This document shows positions 1 to 7,918 of a DNA stretch of 41,568 nt, one piece after another. The stretch comes from Alphaproteobacteria bacterium. GTDB lineage: Bacteria > Pseudomonadota > Alphaproteobacteria > UBA7985 > JAUIBT01. Where the stretch lies: assembly GCA_030432195.1 (NCBI GenBank), contig JAUIHE010000008.1, forward strand, positions 1-41,568. Direction: 5' to 3'. Both the position numbers and the translations under genes were made by a program. A model generated the notes under the pieces. The model had not been told where the DNA came from. It made no database searches and saw only the letters and a program-made list of their open reading frames with translations. Every line of letters begins with the position of its first letter. The first letter of the stretch is position 1.

Positions 1-59
1 GGCCCAATCGGCCAACGAAAAAAGCCAAATCTGCCCCAGACGCGGCCTGTCGTGCTCAC
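1..59 (-). CDS. possible start of a gene running off the left edge
   Basis: A GTG at 57-59 opens a 19-codon frame that is still open at the window edge. Its GTG overlaps the TGA of the small frame at 56-145 (a GTGA overlap), the pattern expected for translational coupling. The visible residues are too few to identify a family. It could equally be chance; the case rests only on the overlap and on the position directly behind cdd. Confidence 0.22.
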   Translation of the reverse strand, partial: MSTTGRVWGRFGFFRWPIG

Positions 60-145
60 CGCCGCCTAGCCATGCCAAAATCTTGCCGCCGCGTGCTCAG
101 GTCAACCGTTGATGCGGGTGTCCAGCTGGTTGCGGTCTGTTTCAT
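56..145 (-). CDS. possible 29-aa small protein behind cdd
   Basis: An ATG at 143-145 is preceded by a purine-rich AGAGGGG about four bases upstream, a good ribosome-binding site. The frame runs 29 codons to a TGA that overlaps a following GTG. The protein is rich in Thr, Ser and Arg and resembles nothing I recognise. It lies 38 bases after the cdd stop and could be the next gene of the salvage operon or a chance frame. Confidence 0.25.
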   Translation of the reverse strand: MKQTATSWTPASTVDLSTRRQDFGMARRR

Positions 146-183
146 GTCGCCCCTCTTTGCGCTACCGCGCCACCGCTGGGCAC

Positions 184-606
184 CTAGCCCGCTTGTTCCA
201 ATTGCTCCTGATCGAAAGCGCCCGGCAAAAGAGCGGCCAGGGTCGTTGCTTGCACGCGCCCATCGCGCCCGCAACATAAGACGGGCATGTTCTTGTTAAA
301 CTCAGACAAGAACTGACGGCAAATGCCACAAGGCGTTATGGGCTCGACCGGAGGCCCGATAACCGCAATCGCTATAAAATCGCGCCGACCTTGGTTAATG
401 GCTATGGCCGCTGCTGAGCGCTCTGCGCAGATGCCCGCTGGGTAGGAGGCGTTTTCAATATTGGCGCCCTCGACGATCTGCCCGTCTGACAGCAGCAAGG
501 CCGCGCCAACTTGGAACTTCGAATAGGGCGCATAGGCGCGCGTTGCCGCCCGCTTTGCCGCCTCAACAAGCCGGTCTTGCGTGGCTTGGTCTAAGCTATC
601 GGACAT
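184..606 (-). CDS. cdd: cytidine deaminase
   Basis: Zinc-dependent hydrolase converting cytidine and deoxycytidine to uridine and deoxyuridine in pyrimidine salvage. The 140-aa protein has the homotetrameric-type length. The zinc site is visible: C60-A-E62 in ICAERSA supplies one cysteine and the catalytic glutamate, and PCGIC supplies C93 and C96. The FQVGAALL and GANIENASYP segments are typical of the substrate pocket. An AGGAGGG ribosome-binding site precedes the ATG, and the upp stop codon lies within it, 11 bases upstream, so the genes are co-transcribed and probably coupled. The product feeds uridine/uracil salvage beside upp. Confidence 0.96.
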   Translation of the reverse strand: MSDSLDQATQDRLVEAAKRAATRAYAPYSKFQVGAALLLSDGQIVEGANIENASYPAGICAERSAAAIAINQGRRDFIAIAVIGPPVEPITPCGICRQFLSEFNKNMPVLCCGRDGRVQATTLAALLPGAFDQEQLEQAG

Positions 607-617
607 GCCGAGCCCTC

Positions 618-1292
618 CTAGGCATCTTGTGTTCCGTAAATGCGATCACCGGCATCGCCCAGGCCAGGCACGATATAGCCCAGGTCGTTCAAGCGTTCGT
701 CCAGGGCGGCGGTGAGAATCGGCACGTCGGGATGATCTCGGTTGAGCCGCTCGACACCCTCAGGCGCGGCAACCAAGCAGCAGAACTGAAGATTTACAGC
801 GCCCGCCTTTTTCAGGTGAGAAATGGCATCGCTGGCAGAACCGCCGGTTGCTAACATGGGATCGACAACCAGGACACGTCGCTGTTCAATCTTGTTTGGG
901 ATCTTGAAATAGTATTCTTCGGCCTTCAGCGTTTCTTCGTTACGCGCTAGACCAACAAAACCGACCCGCGCGTCCGGCAAAATATCCAAAAAGCCATCCA
1001 ACAGGCCGTTACCCGCGCGCAAAATCGACACTAGAACCAGTTTGCGGCCCGCAATCTGCGATCCAGTCATCGGGCCCAAAGGTGTGTCGATCTGTTTGTC
1101 TTCGACCGGCAAATCGCGCGTGGCTTCATAGGCCAGGTACTGGCTAATCTCACGCAAGCGCTGACGAAACACCGCTGAGACGGTGGCTTTATCGCGCATG
1201 ATGGTCAACTTGTGGGCAATCATGGGATGATTGGCCACCCTCACATCGAGCGCGGCGGTGGACGGGGCAGAGCCGGGCGCGGCTTGGTTCAT
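618..1292 (-). CDS. upp: uracil phosphoribosyltransferase
   Basis: Makes UMP from uracil and PRPP. The 224-aa protein has an N-terminal extension of about 15 residues before the family start (VRVANHPMIAHKLTIMRD). The PRPP loop VLVVDPMLATGGSA and the C-terminal uracil-binding stretch YIVPGLGDAGDRIYGT are both intact. The ATG has an AAGAGGT site eight bases upstream. It is the middle gene of a pncA-upp-cdd run with 11-12 base gaps. With cdd it returns nucleosides and bases to the UMP pool. Confidence 0.97.
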   Translation of the reverse strand: MNQAAPGSAPSTAALDVRVANHPMIAHKLTIMRDKATVSAVFRQRLREISQYLAYEATRDLPVEDKQIDTPLGPMTGSQIAGRKLVLVSILRAGNGLLDGFLDILPDARVGFVGLARNEETLKAEEYYFKIPNKIEQRRVLVVDPMLATGGSASDAISHLKKAGAVNLQFCCLVAAPEGVERLNRDHPDVPILTAALDERLNDLGYIVPGLGDAGDRIYGTQDA

Positions 1293-1304
1293 GGGCTAGA
1301 CCTC

Positions 1305-1940
1305 TTAGAGCAATGCGTGACTATCGCTTAGGCTTACACCCTTTTCGCGCATGTCGTCCATGGCTGTTGCAAGCGAACCGTCCAAATCAATCGCGCGGCA
1401 GGCATCTTCGATCAAGGTGACCTCAAACCCCAGAGCGCGCGCGTCAATGGCCGAATAGTAGACGCAATAGTCTGTGGCAAGGCCAACCAATGCCAGCGCG
1501 CCAATTTTCCGCTCTCGCAAATAGCCCGCAAGGCCCGTGGGCGTTTGCCGATCATTTTCAAAAAAGGCGGAGTAGGAATCAATCTGGGGCCGAAAGCCCT
1601 TGCGAATGATCAAATCTGCGCTGTCAGTAATCAGGTCTGAATGAAAGGCCGCACCTTGGCTGGCCTGAACGCAGTGGGTGGGCCACAACACTTGTTGCCC
1701 ATAGGCCATCGTGCGCATTTGGAAAGGCGCGGCACCCTGGTGATTGGCCGCAAAAGAACTGTGGTCAACAGGGTGCCAATCCTGCGTTAGAATGCGGGTA
1801 GAAAACCGCGCTTGCAGGCGGTTGACGATGGGCACAATGGCATCACCATCAGATACGGCCAGCGCACCGCCGGGGCAAAAATCGTTTTGAATATCAATCA
1901 TTAACAGCGCCGTATCGGCGGATTGACCTGCATTACTCAT
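1305..1940 (-). CDS. pncA: nicotinamidase (cysteine hydrolase)
   Basis: Hydrolyses nicotinamide to nicotinate for NAD salvage (Preiss-Handler route). The isochorismatase-fold triad is visible as D16 (MIDIQNDF), K114 (IIRKG) and C159 (LATDYC). The metal ligands are D54 and H56 (TQDWHP) and H89 (WPTHC). These metal ligands distinguish nicotinamidases from plain isochorismatases. The length of 211 aa is normal. It is first in the three-gene salvage operon and divergent from the HD-domain gene across a 126-base gap. Some family members also hydrolyse pyrazinamide. Confidence 0.93.
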   Translation of the reverse strand: MSNAGQSADTALLMIDIQNDFCPGGALAVSDGDAIVPIVNRLQARFSTRILTQDWHPVDHSSFAANHQGAAPFQMRTMAYGQQVLWPTHCVQASQGAAFHSDLITDSADLIIRKGFRPQIDSYSAFFENDRQTPTGLAGYLRERKIGALALVGLATDYCVYYSAIDARALGFEVTLIEDACRAIDLDGSLATAMDDMREKGVSLSDSHALL

Positions 1941-2066
1941 TGCTTGTGGAACCGTCGTTATTTGTTAGGAAGATCTGGCTGCCAAGCTAGCAGCTTGCCG
2001 CGCGCTTGCCAGCGGGGCAAACTATCGCTGTATAGCAATGCATGACAATAAACCTAGGAGCCTGGC

Positions 2067-2666
2067 GTGCGCGATGAACCTCTGAGCCCGGACATAGCCG
2101 AAAACATACTGGGCTTCTTGCAGCGCGCAGAGGCGCTAAAAGATACCCTACGTTCGGGCTACACAGCCAAAGGCCGCCCCGAGAGCACGGCCGAACACAG
2201 TTGGCGACTCATGTTATGGGTTGAAGTGCTGGCGGAGGCCGTCCCTAAGCTGGACCGCCTCAAACTCATGCGCCTGGCGCTTGTCCATGACCTCGCCGAG
2301 GCGGTTTCTGGGGACGTGCCCGCCCCTCAACAAAGCAACAGCAAAGCCAAAAGCGAACAAGAACGCCAAGACCTCGCCCAGCTCACCCAGAACCTGCCTG
2401 AGCGCCAGCATCAGGCCATCAGCGACTTGTGGGAAGAATACGAGGCGGCGGCCTCGCCAGAAGCGCAGTTTATCAAAGGCTTGGACAAACTGGAAACCAT
2501 CTTGCAGCACTGCCAAGGCGACAATCCCGCGGATTTCGATTACGAATTTAATCTGGGCTATGGACGCTTGCAGACCGACCGTCATCCGTTGGTCGTGCAG
2601 CTGCGCCGTCTGCTTGATGAACGCACACGTGCACGCATGCGATCGGGCCCGACGGCAAAGGCCTAG
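2067..2666 (+). CDS. HD-domain phosphohydrolase (YfbR/HDDC2-like)
   Basis: A 199-aa HD-superfamily protein with the metal ligands H44 (STAEHSW), H74-D75 (LVHDLAEA) and D140 (GLDKLE). The AEHSWR and LVHDLAEAxxGDxP motifs place it with the YfbR/HDDC2 group, which includes 5'-deoxynucleotidases acting on dNMPs. That activity is inferred from the family; the substrate is not shown by the sequence. The start is a GTG with an AGGAG site about seven bases upstream. It stands alone on the plus strand between the salvage operon and the convergent metal operon; a nucleotide role would fit the former. Confidence 0.85.
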   Translation: MRDEPLSPDIAENILGFLQRAEALKDTLRSGYTAKGRPESTAEHSWRLMLWVEVLAEAVPKLDRLKLMRLALVHDLAEAVSGDVPAPQQSNSKAKSEQERQDLAQLTQNLPERQHQAISDLWEEYEAAASPEAQFIKGLDKLETILQHCQGDNPADFDYEFNLGYGRLQTDRHPLVVQLRRLLDERTRARMRSGPTAKA

Positions 2667-2712
2667 CCGCCTGCTAGCCAGGGGCTCAACGGCCCGCTTG
2701 CCAGCACGAGCC

Positions 2713-3537
2713 CTAGTGGCCGGCCAGCAAAAACCATGCGCCGCTGCCCGCCATGGCCAAACCCAAGAGCGCGACGAGCCCGGCAGAAATATAGGGGGCA
2801 CGGCTAAAGAGGCGATCCACGACCGCGCTACGGCGGCGCAGTGCCCCCAATCCCAAAGCCGCAACGACGCCGACGGCAACCAGGGCCACCGCCAGCCCAA
2901 GACTGAAGCCCGCCACCAGCCCCATACCATACCAAAACCGCTGCAAGTTGAGGCAAAGGATCAGCACCGTTACCGCCGCTGTACACGGCAGCAGCCCGCC
3001 CGTTAGACCAAAAGTGATGGTCTGGCCCCAGGTTGCTTGACCGCCAGAAAACTGTTGCTCGATTTGCCGCGCATGCGCAGCCGCATGGGGATCTTGATAA
3101 ACGTGCCCGTGGTTGTGCCCGTGGTTGTGCCCGTGCTCTTGGTGGTTGTGGTCGTGGTCGTGGTGGTGGTCGGCAGGGTGATGCCGCGACGCCCTCGCCT
3201 GCCGCTGTAGTTGCCAAGCCATCCAAAACGCCAGCACCAACACCACCAATCCAGAGACAAGCAGCAACCAAGGCTCAAGCTGTTCGCCGATCAGGGCGTT
3301 GCCGCTGCTCAAAGCCAGGGCCGCCAGCGCCCAGACAATGAACGAATGCGCCAGCGCCGCACTGAGGCCTAACACGATTGCTTGCCCGACGCTGCCGCGG
3401 ACGGCGATGATAAAGGCGGCCGTCATGGTTTTGGAGTGGCCTGGCTCCAACCCATGCAAAGCGCCCAGCCCCATGGCCAACAAGAAGAGAAGCAAAAAGC
3501 TGGTCTGGCCTTCTAGGATGAGCGCCGACAACTCCAT
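2713..3537 (-). CDS. NicO/RcnA-type nickel-cobalt transporter
   Basis: A polytopic membrane protein of 274 aa in the NicO family. The first segment carries the hallmark LHGLEPGHSKTM metal motif, and a second half carries TGGLLPCTAAVTVLI. Between the halves, residues about 118-146 form a loop dominated by His, Asp and Asn, as in RcnA. RcnA exports Ni and Co; other NicO members are thought to import. Direction cannot be read from sequence. It is the last gene of the riboswitch-led operon, starting one base after the cbiO stop. Either uptake help or overflow protection would make sense there. Confidence 0.85.
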   Translation of the reverse strand: MELSALILEGQTSFLLLFLLAMGLGALHGLEPGHSKTMTAAFIIAVRGSVGQAIVLGLSAALAHSFIVWALAALALSSGNALIGEQLEPWLLLVSGLVVLVLAFWMAWQLQRQARASRHHPADHHHDHDHNHQEHGHNHGHNHGHVYQDPHAAAHARQIEQQFSGGQATWGQTITFGLTGGLLPCTAAVTVLILCLNLQRFWYGMGLVAGFSLGLAVALVAVGVVAALGLGALRRRSAVVDRLFSRAPYISAGLVALLGLAMAGSGAWFLLAGH

Positions 3538-3538
3538 A

Positions 3539-4294
3539 TCAAGCCACCGCAGCTTGCGGCTGTACGCCTGCCTGACCTGCCTGACCTGCCTGACTTTGCT
3601 CAGCCGTGTCTAGAGGCTGCAAGCGCCCCTTCCTAAGGCGCAAAACACGGGTCGCCAAAGCAGCCTGGAATTGCTGATCGTGGGACACCAAGATCATCGG
3701 TTGGTCTAGCTCGCGCAGGATCGCGACCAGCCGATGCCAGTTTTCTTCATCCAAGGCATTGCTGGGTTCATCCAACAGCAAGACCTCGGGCTTCATGGTC
3801 AAAACGCAGGCTAGGGAAATCAGGCGCTTTTCCCCCCCTGACAGTGCATGCGTGACGCGCTCAGCAAGGCGGCTTAGTCCCAACTGAGCCAGTATCGAAA
3901 GGGACGTTGCTCGCGCTTGAACGGGGCTCTGGCCCAAATTCAGCGGCCCAAACATGAGATCGTCAAGGACCGTCGGGCAAAACAGCTGGTCATCAGGGTC
4001 TTGGAACACCAAGCCCACCTTGCAACGCAACGCGGCAAAATCAGCCTCACTGACGCAGGGTTGCCCGCGAAAATACAGGCTGCCGCTATCGGTCGCCATG
4101 AGGCCCACAAGCGCTTGCAGCAGGCTGGACTTACCCGCGCCGTTCGGTCCCGCGATCAAAAGGCGCTCTCCGGGATAGAGCGCAAGATCAACCCCCTTCA
4201 GAACCGCATCCGCGCCGACATAGCCCGCGCACAGCCCTTTGGCTTCCAACAGGGCCTCAGTATACGGCGTTCGCGTTTGTTCCCCCATCTGCAT
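3539..4294 (-). CDS. cbiO: ECF cobalt/nickel transporter ATPase
   Basis: ATP-binding subunit of an energy-coupling-factor metal importer. Walker A GPNGAGKSS, Q-loop FQDPDDQLF, signature LSGGEKR, Walker B VLLLDEPS and H-loop SHD are all present in order. QDPDDQLF is typical of the CbiO/NikO branch. The C-terminus ends in three QAG triplets encoded by a 9-bp tandem repeat at 3568-3594, an unusual low-complexity tail. Its ATG directly follows the cbiQ stop (TAG-ATG, no gap), so translation is coupled to CbiQ, its membrane partner. Confidence 0.93.
   Translation of the reverse strand: MQMGEQTRTPYTEALLEAKGLCAGYVGADAVLKGVDLALYPGERLLIAGPNGAGKSSLLQALVGLMATDSGSLYFRGQPCVSEADFAALRCKVGLVFQDPDDQLFCPTVLDDLMFGPLNLGQSPVQARATSLSILAQLGLSRLAERVTHALSGGEKRLISLACVLTMKPEVLLLDEPSNALDEENWHRLVAILRELDQPMILVSHDQQFQAALATRVLRLRKGRLQPLDTAEQSQAGQAGQAGVQPQAAVA
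3568..3594. repeat. 9-bp tandem repeat inside the 3' end of cbiO
   Basis: Three perfect copies of CTGCCTGAC (plus-strand reading) lie end to end. On the coding strand they give repeated Gln-Ala-Gly in the CbiO tail. Being a multiple of three, copy-number change would lengthen or shorten the tail without a frameshift. Confidence 0.9.
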
Positions 4295-5116
4295 CTAGTG
4301 CACCTCTGCCAACCAGCGCAGATCCGGCTCAAAGGCCAGCAGCGCGATCAAACCACAAGTCGCCGTCAAACCGGCTGCAAAGCTCCAGTCCAAACGGGAT
4401 AGCCGCCCAGGCTGGTTGACAGGAAACCGCCCGTCATAGCCCCGACACCGCATAGCCGCCAAAACCCGCTCGGAGCGCTCAAGGCTGCGCACCAGCAGCA
4501 TCGCCAGCAAATATCCCAAACAGCGATAGCTGTGCCAAGAACGGCGCAACTGGAAAGCCCGCATCTTCATTGCGGTTCGCAAACGCGCGTACTCTTCCCT
4601 GATGATGTCGATATAGCGCAAGCTGAGCGCTAAAATCTGAACAAGATGGCTTGGCATATGCAAGGCCGCCAGCGCCTGAACCAGACCTTGAGCGGGCAGT
4701 GTTCCCACCAGCGCCAGCATCATTAAAACCACCGCATTGCTGGTCAGCACAATCCGCAGCGCATGCCACAGCCCGGACCAACTGGCAGGCTGCCCCCAAA
4801 GCGTTAGCATGTGATCGCTTGGCCCGGCGAGCGGTGTTGTGAACGGCAACATCAGCAGCAGGAAAATCAGAAATGCATCGACCAGCAAGACGCGCCGCGC
4901 GGTTATCAACAGCGGCAAGCGCGCCGCCCACCCCGTGACAAGCGCCAGTGATAGGGCCAACATCAGACCCGCAATGTTCGGCAAGCTGACAACAAACAGT
5001 GCAAAGCCAAAGGACGCAACCAAGCGCATTCGCGGATCGAGGCGCTGCACGATCCCCTCCTCCGTCGGCGCCCTGGCTTCCAAAGCGGGCAAGTGCTGTA
5101 ACGTGAAGCTGCTCAT
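4295..5116 (-). CDS. cbiQ: ECF cobalt/nickel transporter transmembrane subunit
   Basis: The EcfT-type scaffold that couples the ATPase to the substrate-binding CbiM. The 273-aa protein has several hydrophobic segments and the family's cytoplasmic coupling region at about residues 185-235 (RTAMKMRAF, then RSLERSERVLAAMRCRGYDG). These are the counterparts of the two EcfT coupling motifs, of which MRCRG is the best preserved. The ATG overlaps the TGA of the upstream gene by four bases (ATGA) and its stop abuts cbiO, so L, Q and O are tightly coupled. Confidence 0.92.
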   Translation of the reverse strand: MSSFTLQHLPALEARAPTEEGIVQRLDPRMRLVASFGFALFVVSLPNIAGLMLALSLALVTGWAARLPLLITARRVLLVDAFLIFLLLMLPFTTPLAGPSDHMLTLWGQPASWSGLWHALRIVLTSNAVVLMMLALVGTLPAQGLVQALAALHMPSHLVQILALSLRYIDIIREEYARLRTAMKMRAFQLRRSWHSYRCLGYLLAMLLVRSLERSERVLAAMRCRGYDGRFPVNQPGRLSRLDWSFAAGLTATCGLIALLAFEPDLRWLAEVH

Positions 5117-5982
5117 GTCTCACCTTCGGTCTGCTTGTGGTTGGCTGTAACGACCGAGCTGTCACCCGCACCAAGGGGCGTTGCAGAGCCGCCTAACCCC
5201 AATCGGGCCCCGACATCACGCAGCCGCTGCTTCCAATCCAGCTTTGGCACATCGCTCGCTTGCCGGTCCGCAGCGGGCCATTCCCTAGCCGGGGTCTGCG
5301 GCTCGGGTTTGGGGCGCTGAGCCTTGGCCGCCTGACGGCCCATCCAGAAAAACGCAAGGCCAAACAGGCCAACGATATAGCCGATACCGCCCAGAATCGA
5401 CTGCAAGCCGCTCTTTTCGCGCAGGGCAATAATCTCGCGTCGCAGCGGGGTTAACTCCTGGCGAATGAGGCCCTTGATGGCGTTTTGATCCGTCGCTGCA
5501 ATGCCCGAATTGGGCATGGGCACGCGCGCGCGCATCACCTCTGCTGGCAGCGCTTGCCCTGCATTTGCAGCCAGGCCAGTACCGCCCAAAAGCGCACCAC
5601 TGCGCCCTGCCTCGATTTCCTCTGCGCTGACGGTAAACTTTGCGATATGGCCACTGCCCAGATCGGCAAAAAAGCGATGCTCCTTCGGCTCCTGGGGCAA
5701 GTAACGGAACAGGCCGTTTTCATCACTACGCACGTCGGCGATGGCCTCCCCCTTTGCGCCGCTCACTTGGATCAAAGCATCGCGCGCGAACGTGCCGTTG
5801 GACAAGCCGATCTCGCCGACGACCTCGCCGTCACTGAACCAATAGGACAACAGCAATTTGTGGGCTGACGCGGGCGTGCTGTTCATCATGATGGCCGCAA
5901 CAGCCACCAGGAAAGCTGCCGCCGCCTTTTCTACCGCCATTTCTGCCGTCTGTTCCTCTGTCTTCATCCAAGAGACAATCAT
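5113..5982 (-). CDS. NikL-like accessory protein of the ECF metal transporter
   Basis: A 289-aa protein with a hydrophobic N-terminal segment (about residues 18-38, ending STPASAHK), a periplasmic beta-rich domain of the carboxypeptidase-regulatory type, and a second membrane segment at about 197-215 (GGIGYIVGLFGLAFFW). A charged cytoplasmic tail of about 70 residues follows. This two-anchor layout matches the L component of NikKLMQO-type importers, which takes the place of CbiN. The identity is inferred from layout and operon position. Both ends overlap neighbours by ATGA (5979-5982 and 5113-5116), which supports the first Met as the start. The long tail looks unusual. Confidence 0.75.
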   Translation of the reverse strand: MIVSWMKTEEQTAEMAVEKAAAAFLVAVAAIMMNSTPASAHKLLLSYWFSDGEVVGEIGLSNGTFARDALIQVSGAKGEAIADVRSDENGLFRYLPQEPKEHRFFADLGSGHIAKFTVSAEEIEAGRSGALLGGTGLAANAGQALPAEVMRARVPMPNSGIAATDQNAIKGLIRQELTPLRREIIALREKSGLQSILGGIGYIVGLFGLAFFWMGRQAAKAQRPKPEPQTPAREWPAADRQASDVPKLDWKQRLRDVGARLGLGGSATPLGAGDSSVVTANHKQTEGET

Positions 5983-6614
5983 ACCCTAGTCTTTCTATCT
6001 GCCGTCGCGCGCAAAGGAGCCATCAATAGCTCCGGCTTGACTTGGCGCAAGAAGCTGACGAGGGCTGCTCCAATCGCGCCCTCAATTACCATGATCGAGA
6101 TGTGGCTAACCAAGATGACCTGTGCGGCCGCCCAAAACGCCTGGCTGGAAAGCCAAAGATCCAAGGCCACCAACAGAGCCGTAGACGTTATGGCGCCTGC
6201 GCTTGCCAGCCCTCCGACAATCGCGGTGCGCCTCAAGTTGCCCGACATCAAGAAAGGACGCGCCAATACGCCGACCATGACTGCGGGTAACGCGATGTTG
6301 AGGGTGTTCACGCCAAGCACTGTTAGTCCGCCGAATCCGAAGAAAAGGGTCTGTAGCAAAAGACCGACAAACAGCGCCGGGAAGGCGGCCCAGCCCAAGA
6401 TCAACCCCGCTGGACCCGACATAATCAGGTGAACGGACGTCGGCCCGACCGGCACGTGCACCAGCGAAGCCACGAAGAAAGCCGCGCTCAACATGGCAGC
6501 AGCGGGCACACGATCCACATTGAGCGCCCGCAGGCCAAGCGCCATACCGCCCACCGCAAGCACGGAACTGGCGGCCACAACTGGCATTGATAACGCGCCG
6601 TCAACGATGTGCAC
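5979..6614 (-). CDS. cbiM: ECF transporter metal-binding membrane component CbiM/NikM
   Basis: The S-component that binds Co(II) or Ni(II) and carries it across the membrane. The N-terminal MHIVDG is the defining metal-binding motif: the amino terminus and H2 are ligands in known structures of the family. Further conserved His residues lie in SLVHVPVGPTSVHLIMSGPAG. The 211-aa length matches stand-alone CbiM. Because the N-terminus itself forms the site, the start is secure. Cobalt is preferred over nickel here only because of the upstream cobalamin riboswitch; sequence alone does not separate the two. Confidence 0.92.
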   Translation of the reverse strand: MHIVDGALSMPVVAASSVLAVGGMALGLRALNVDRVPAAAMLSAAFFVASLVHVPVGPTSVHLIMSGPAGLILGWAAFPALFVGLLLQTLFFGFGGLTVLGVNTLNIALPAVMVGVLARPFLMSGNLRRTAIVGGLASAGAITSTALLVALDLWLSSQAFWAAAQVILVSHISIMVIEGAIGAALVSFLRQVKPELLMAPLRATADRKTRV

Positions 6615-6643
6615 GCTGAGCCCCCCTTGCGGATGCGAATGGT

Positions 6644-7525
6644 CTAGTAATTGGCGTCATACGCTGTAATCCAGATCACCGCGTCTTGCGATAAAGGTTT
6701 GTTATTATAAAATTTTTGCGGACCGACATTCAAAGCAGCAAATCCCCAAGTCCCGGCATGCGGGATGCCAAAACTAAAATAGCCCGCCTCATCGCTCAGC
6801 ACCACGATCGCGCCGCCCGGGGGCTCACTGCGCAGGGCGGGGCCCGCCTTGTTTGCCTTCATGTCCAACGGCGCGGCGATCAATTCCACTTCGATTTCTG
6901 CCCCAGAGACCGGCTCGCCCTCTGACATGACGCGGCCACGAAACGTCGAGCCCGCTAGCACGTTAGTGGGTTTCACCAGGGGCAGAATTTCTGCGGGCAG
7001 CCCCAGTGGCTGGCTCCAATCCGTGGGCAACTGGCCGTGGTTGAGATAGGTCTTGGTGATTTGCTGAATATAGATGCCCTCGCTTTCCTCAAGATAGGGC
7101 GCAGGCTCCAAGGCAAGAACGTAGTCACCGACACGCCGCACGGGCAGCACAGCCTCATAGGCGGCTGCGCTGTTTTCTGCCCCCTCAAAAACGATAGGTT
7201 TCAAGCTGTCGATCAGATCAATTTTTTCGCCGCGATTAACGGCAAACAGTGCCCTTGGCGCCCCCATATCCATGGCTGGCCCGTTTGAATAGGGGTGCCA
7301 AAAGACGAGCTTTAGCGGGATTTCTTGCGGCGCTGAAAGGTTGGTACGCGGGCTGTAAAGCAACTGAAAGTGCGCGAAAGCGGGTGCCGCGGCTAGGATG
7401 CTCAGGCCAAGCACGCCAAGCCCCAGCGACTTGGCCGCTCCCCTCGCAACATCCGCCAGGCGGCCGCGGCCTCTGTCCGCTCGTCCTGCAGCGCCTTGCA
7501 CTGCCTGCTGGAAACCTTCGCCCAT
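6644..7525 (-). CDS. NikK-like periplasmic DUF4198 protein
   Basis: A secreted or membrane-anchored protein of 293 aa. A hydrophobic stretch (LGLGVLGLSILAAAPAFA) precedes HFQLLYSP, consistent with cleavage so that a His lies at the mature N-terminus. The rest is beta-rich and of the DUF4198 type, found as the K component of NikKLMQO nickel importers. I place the start at the ATG with a GAGGG site five bases upstream (7523-7525); a longer frame to 7609 lacks a good site. The pre-signal region is long and Arg-rich (about 30 residues). It is first gene after the riboswitch, 29 bases before cbiM. Confidence 0.75.
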   Translation of the reverse strand: MGEGFQQAVQGAAGRADRGRGRLADVARGAAKSLGLGVLGLSILAAAPAFAHFQLLYSPRTNLSAPQEIPLKLVFWHPYSNGPAMDMGAPRALFAVNRGEKIDLIDSLKPIVFEGAENSAAAYEAVLPVRRVGDYVLALEPAPYLEESEGIYIQQITKTYLNHGQLPTDWSQPLGLPAEILPLVKPTNVLAGSTFRGRVMSEGEPVSGAEIEVELIAAPLDMKANKAGPALRSEPPGGAIVVLSDEAGYFSFGIPHAGTWGFAALNVGPQKFYNNKPLSQDAVIWITAYDANY

Positions 7526-7732
7526 CGTATCCCTCAAAAGCAATCCGTCGCCCACCGCAACGAAAGTCAAATCACGCCCCGAGCCATAACTGCTCAGCGC
7601 AGCAAACATCTGCGGTCGTTCAAGGGGATACCGTCGATAGACGAGCCAGGATAGAGAGCCCGCGCCCGTCCTTCCTTCGCCAGACGATCACCCCGTCGTC
7701 CGTAACTGTTGACCAACCCACTGTGTGCGCTG

Positions 7733-7918
7733 GCTATCGGCAGGTCTCCTGGCTCGCGCTTCTTAGCGTGTCCGGTCTTCCCGCTGTAAAAACAGCAGTG
7801 ACGCGAATGGACGTGCTCAGCGCTCACAGTTGCGGGGGCAGCTCTGGATCAGGTCCCTACTGGGTACGCCCTTCCAGATTCCCTTTTCATGCCGGATGTG
7901 TGCTCACCATCGCGGCAA
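7733..7918 (-). promoter_or_regulatory. cobalamin (AdoCbl) riboswitch
   Basis: Read on the minus strand, the segment contains the signature elements of the class in order: GGGAATCTGG, then the core GCTGCCCCCGCAACTGTGA, a GTCACTG box leading into GGGAAGACCGG, and the closing GCCAGGAGACCTGCCGATAG. The order and spacing match the known cobalamin riboswitch, so the RNA class is secure; the outer edges are approximate. It lies about 200 bases upstream of the NikK-like gene and should repress the metal operon when cobalamin is abundant. I could not identify the expression platform between 7526 and 7732, which holds no convincing T-tracted hairpin. Confidence 0.95.

Noticed and set aside
2214-3006. 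Long open frames on both strands across the HD hydrolase and the NicO gene
   Set aside because: They translate to Arg/Ala/Ser-rich sequence without family features and lie over genes with clear catalytic motifs; they are frame shadows in GC-rich DNA.
3115-3180. Possible short-repeat or CRISPR-like signal from repeated TGGTTGTGCCCG and GTGGT units
   Set aside because: These encode the His/Asp/Asn loop of the NicO protein; there are no spacers of constant length.
3003-3341. His/Thr-rich short frames opposite or beside the NicO loop
   Set aside because: They are translations of the CAC-rich loop DNA in other frames, for example long Thr runs, and have no start signals.
7526-7609. Longer start for the NikK-like protein
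   Set aside because: The upstream residues are not signal-peptide like and no ribosome-binding site precedes the outer start; the inner ATG has GAGGG at five bases.
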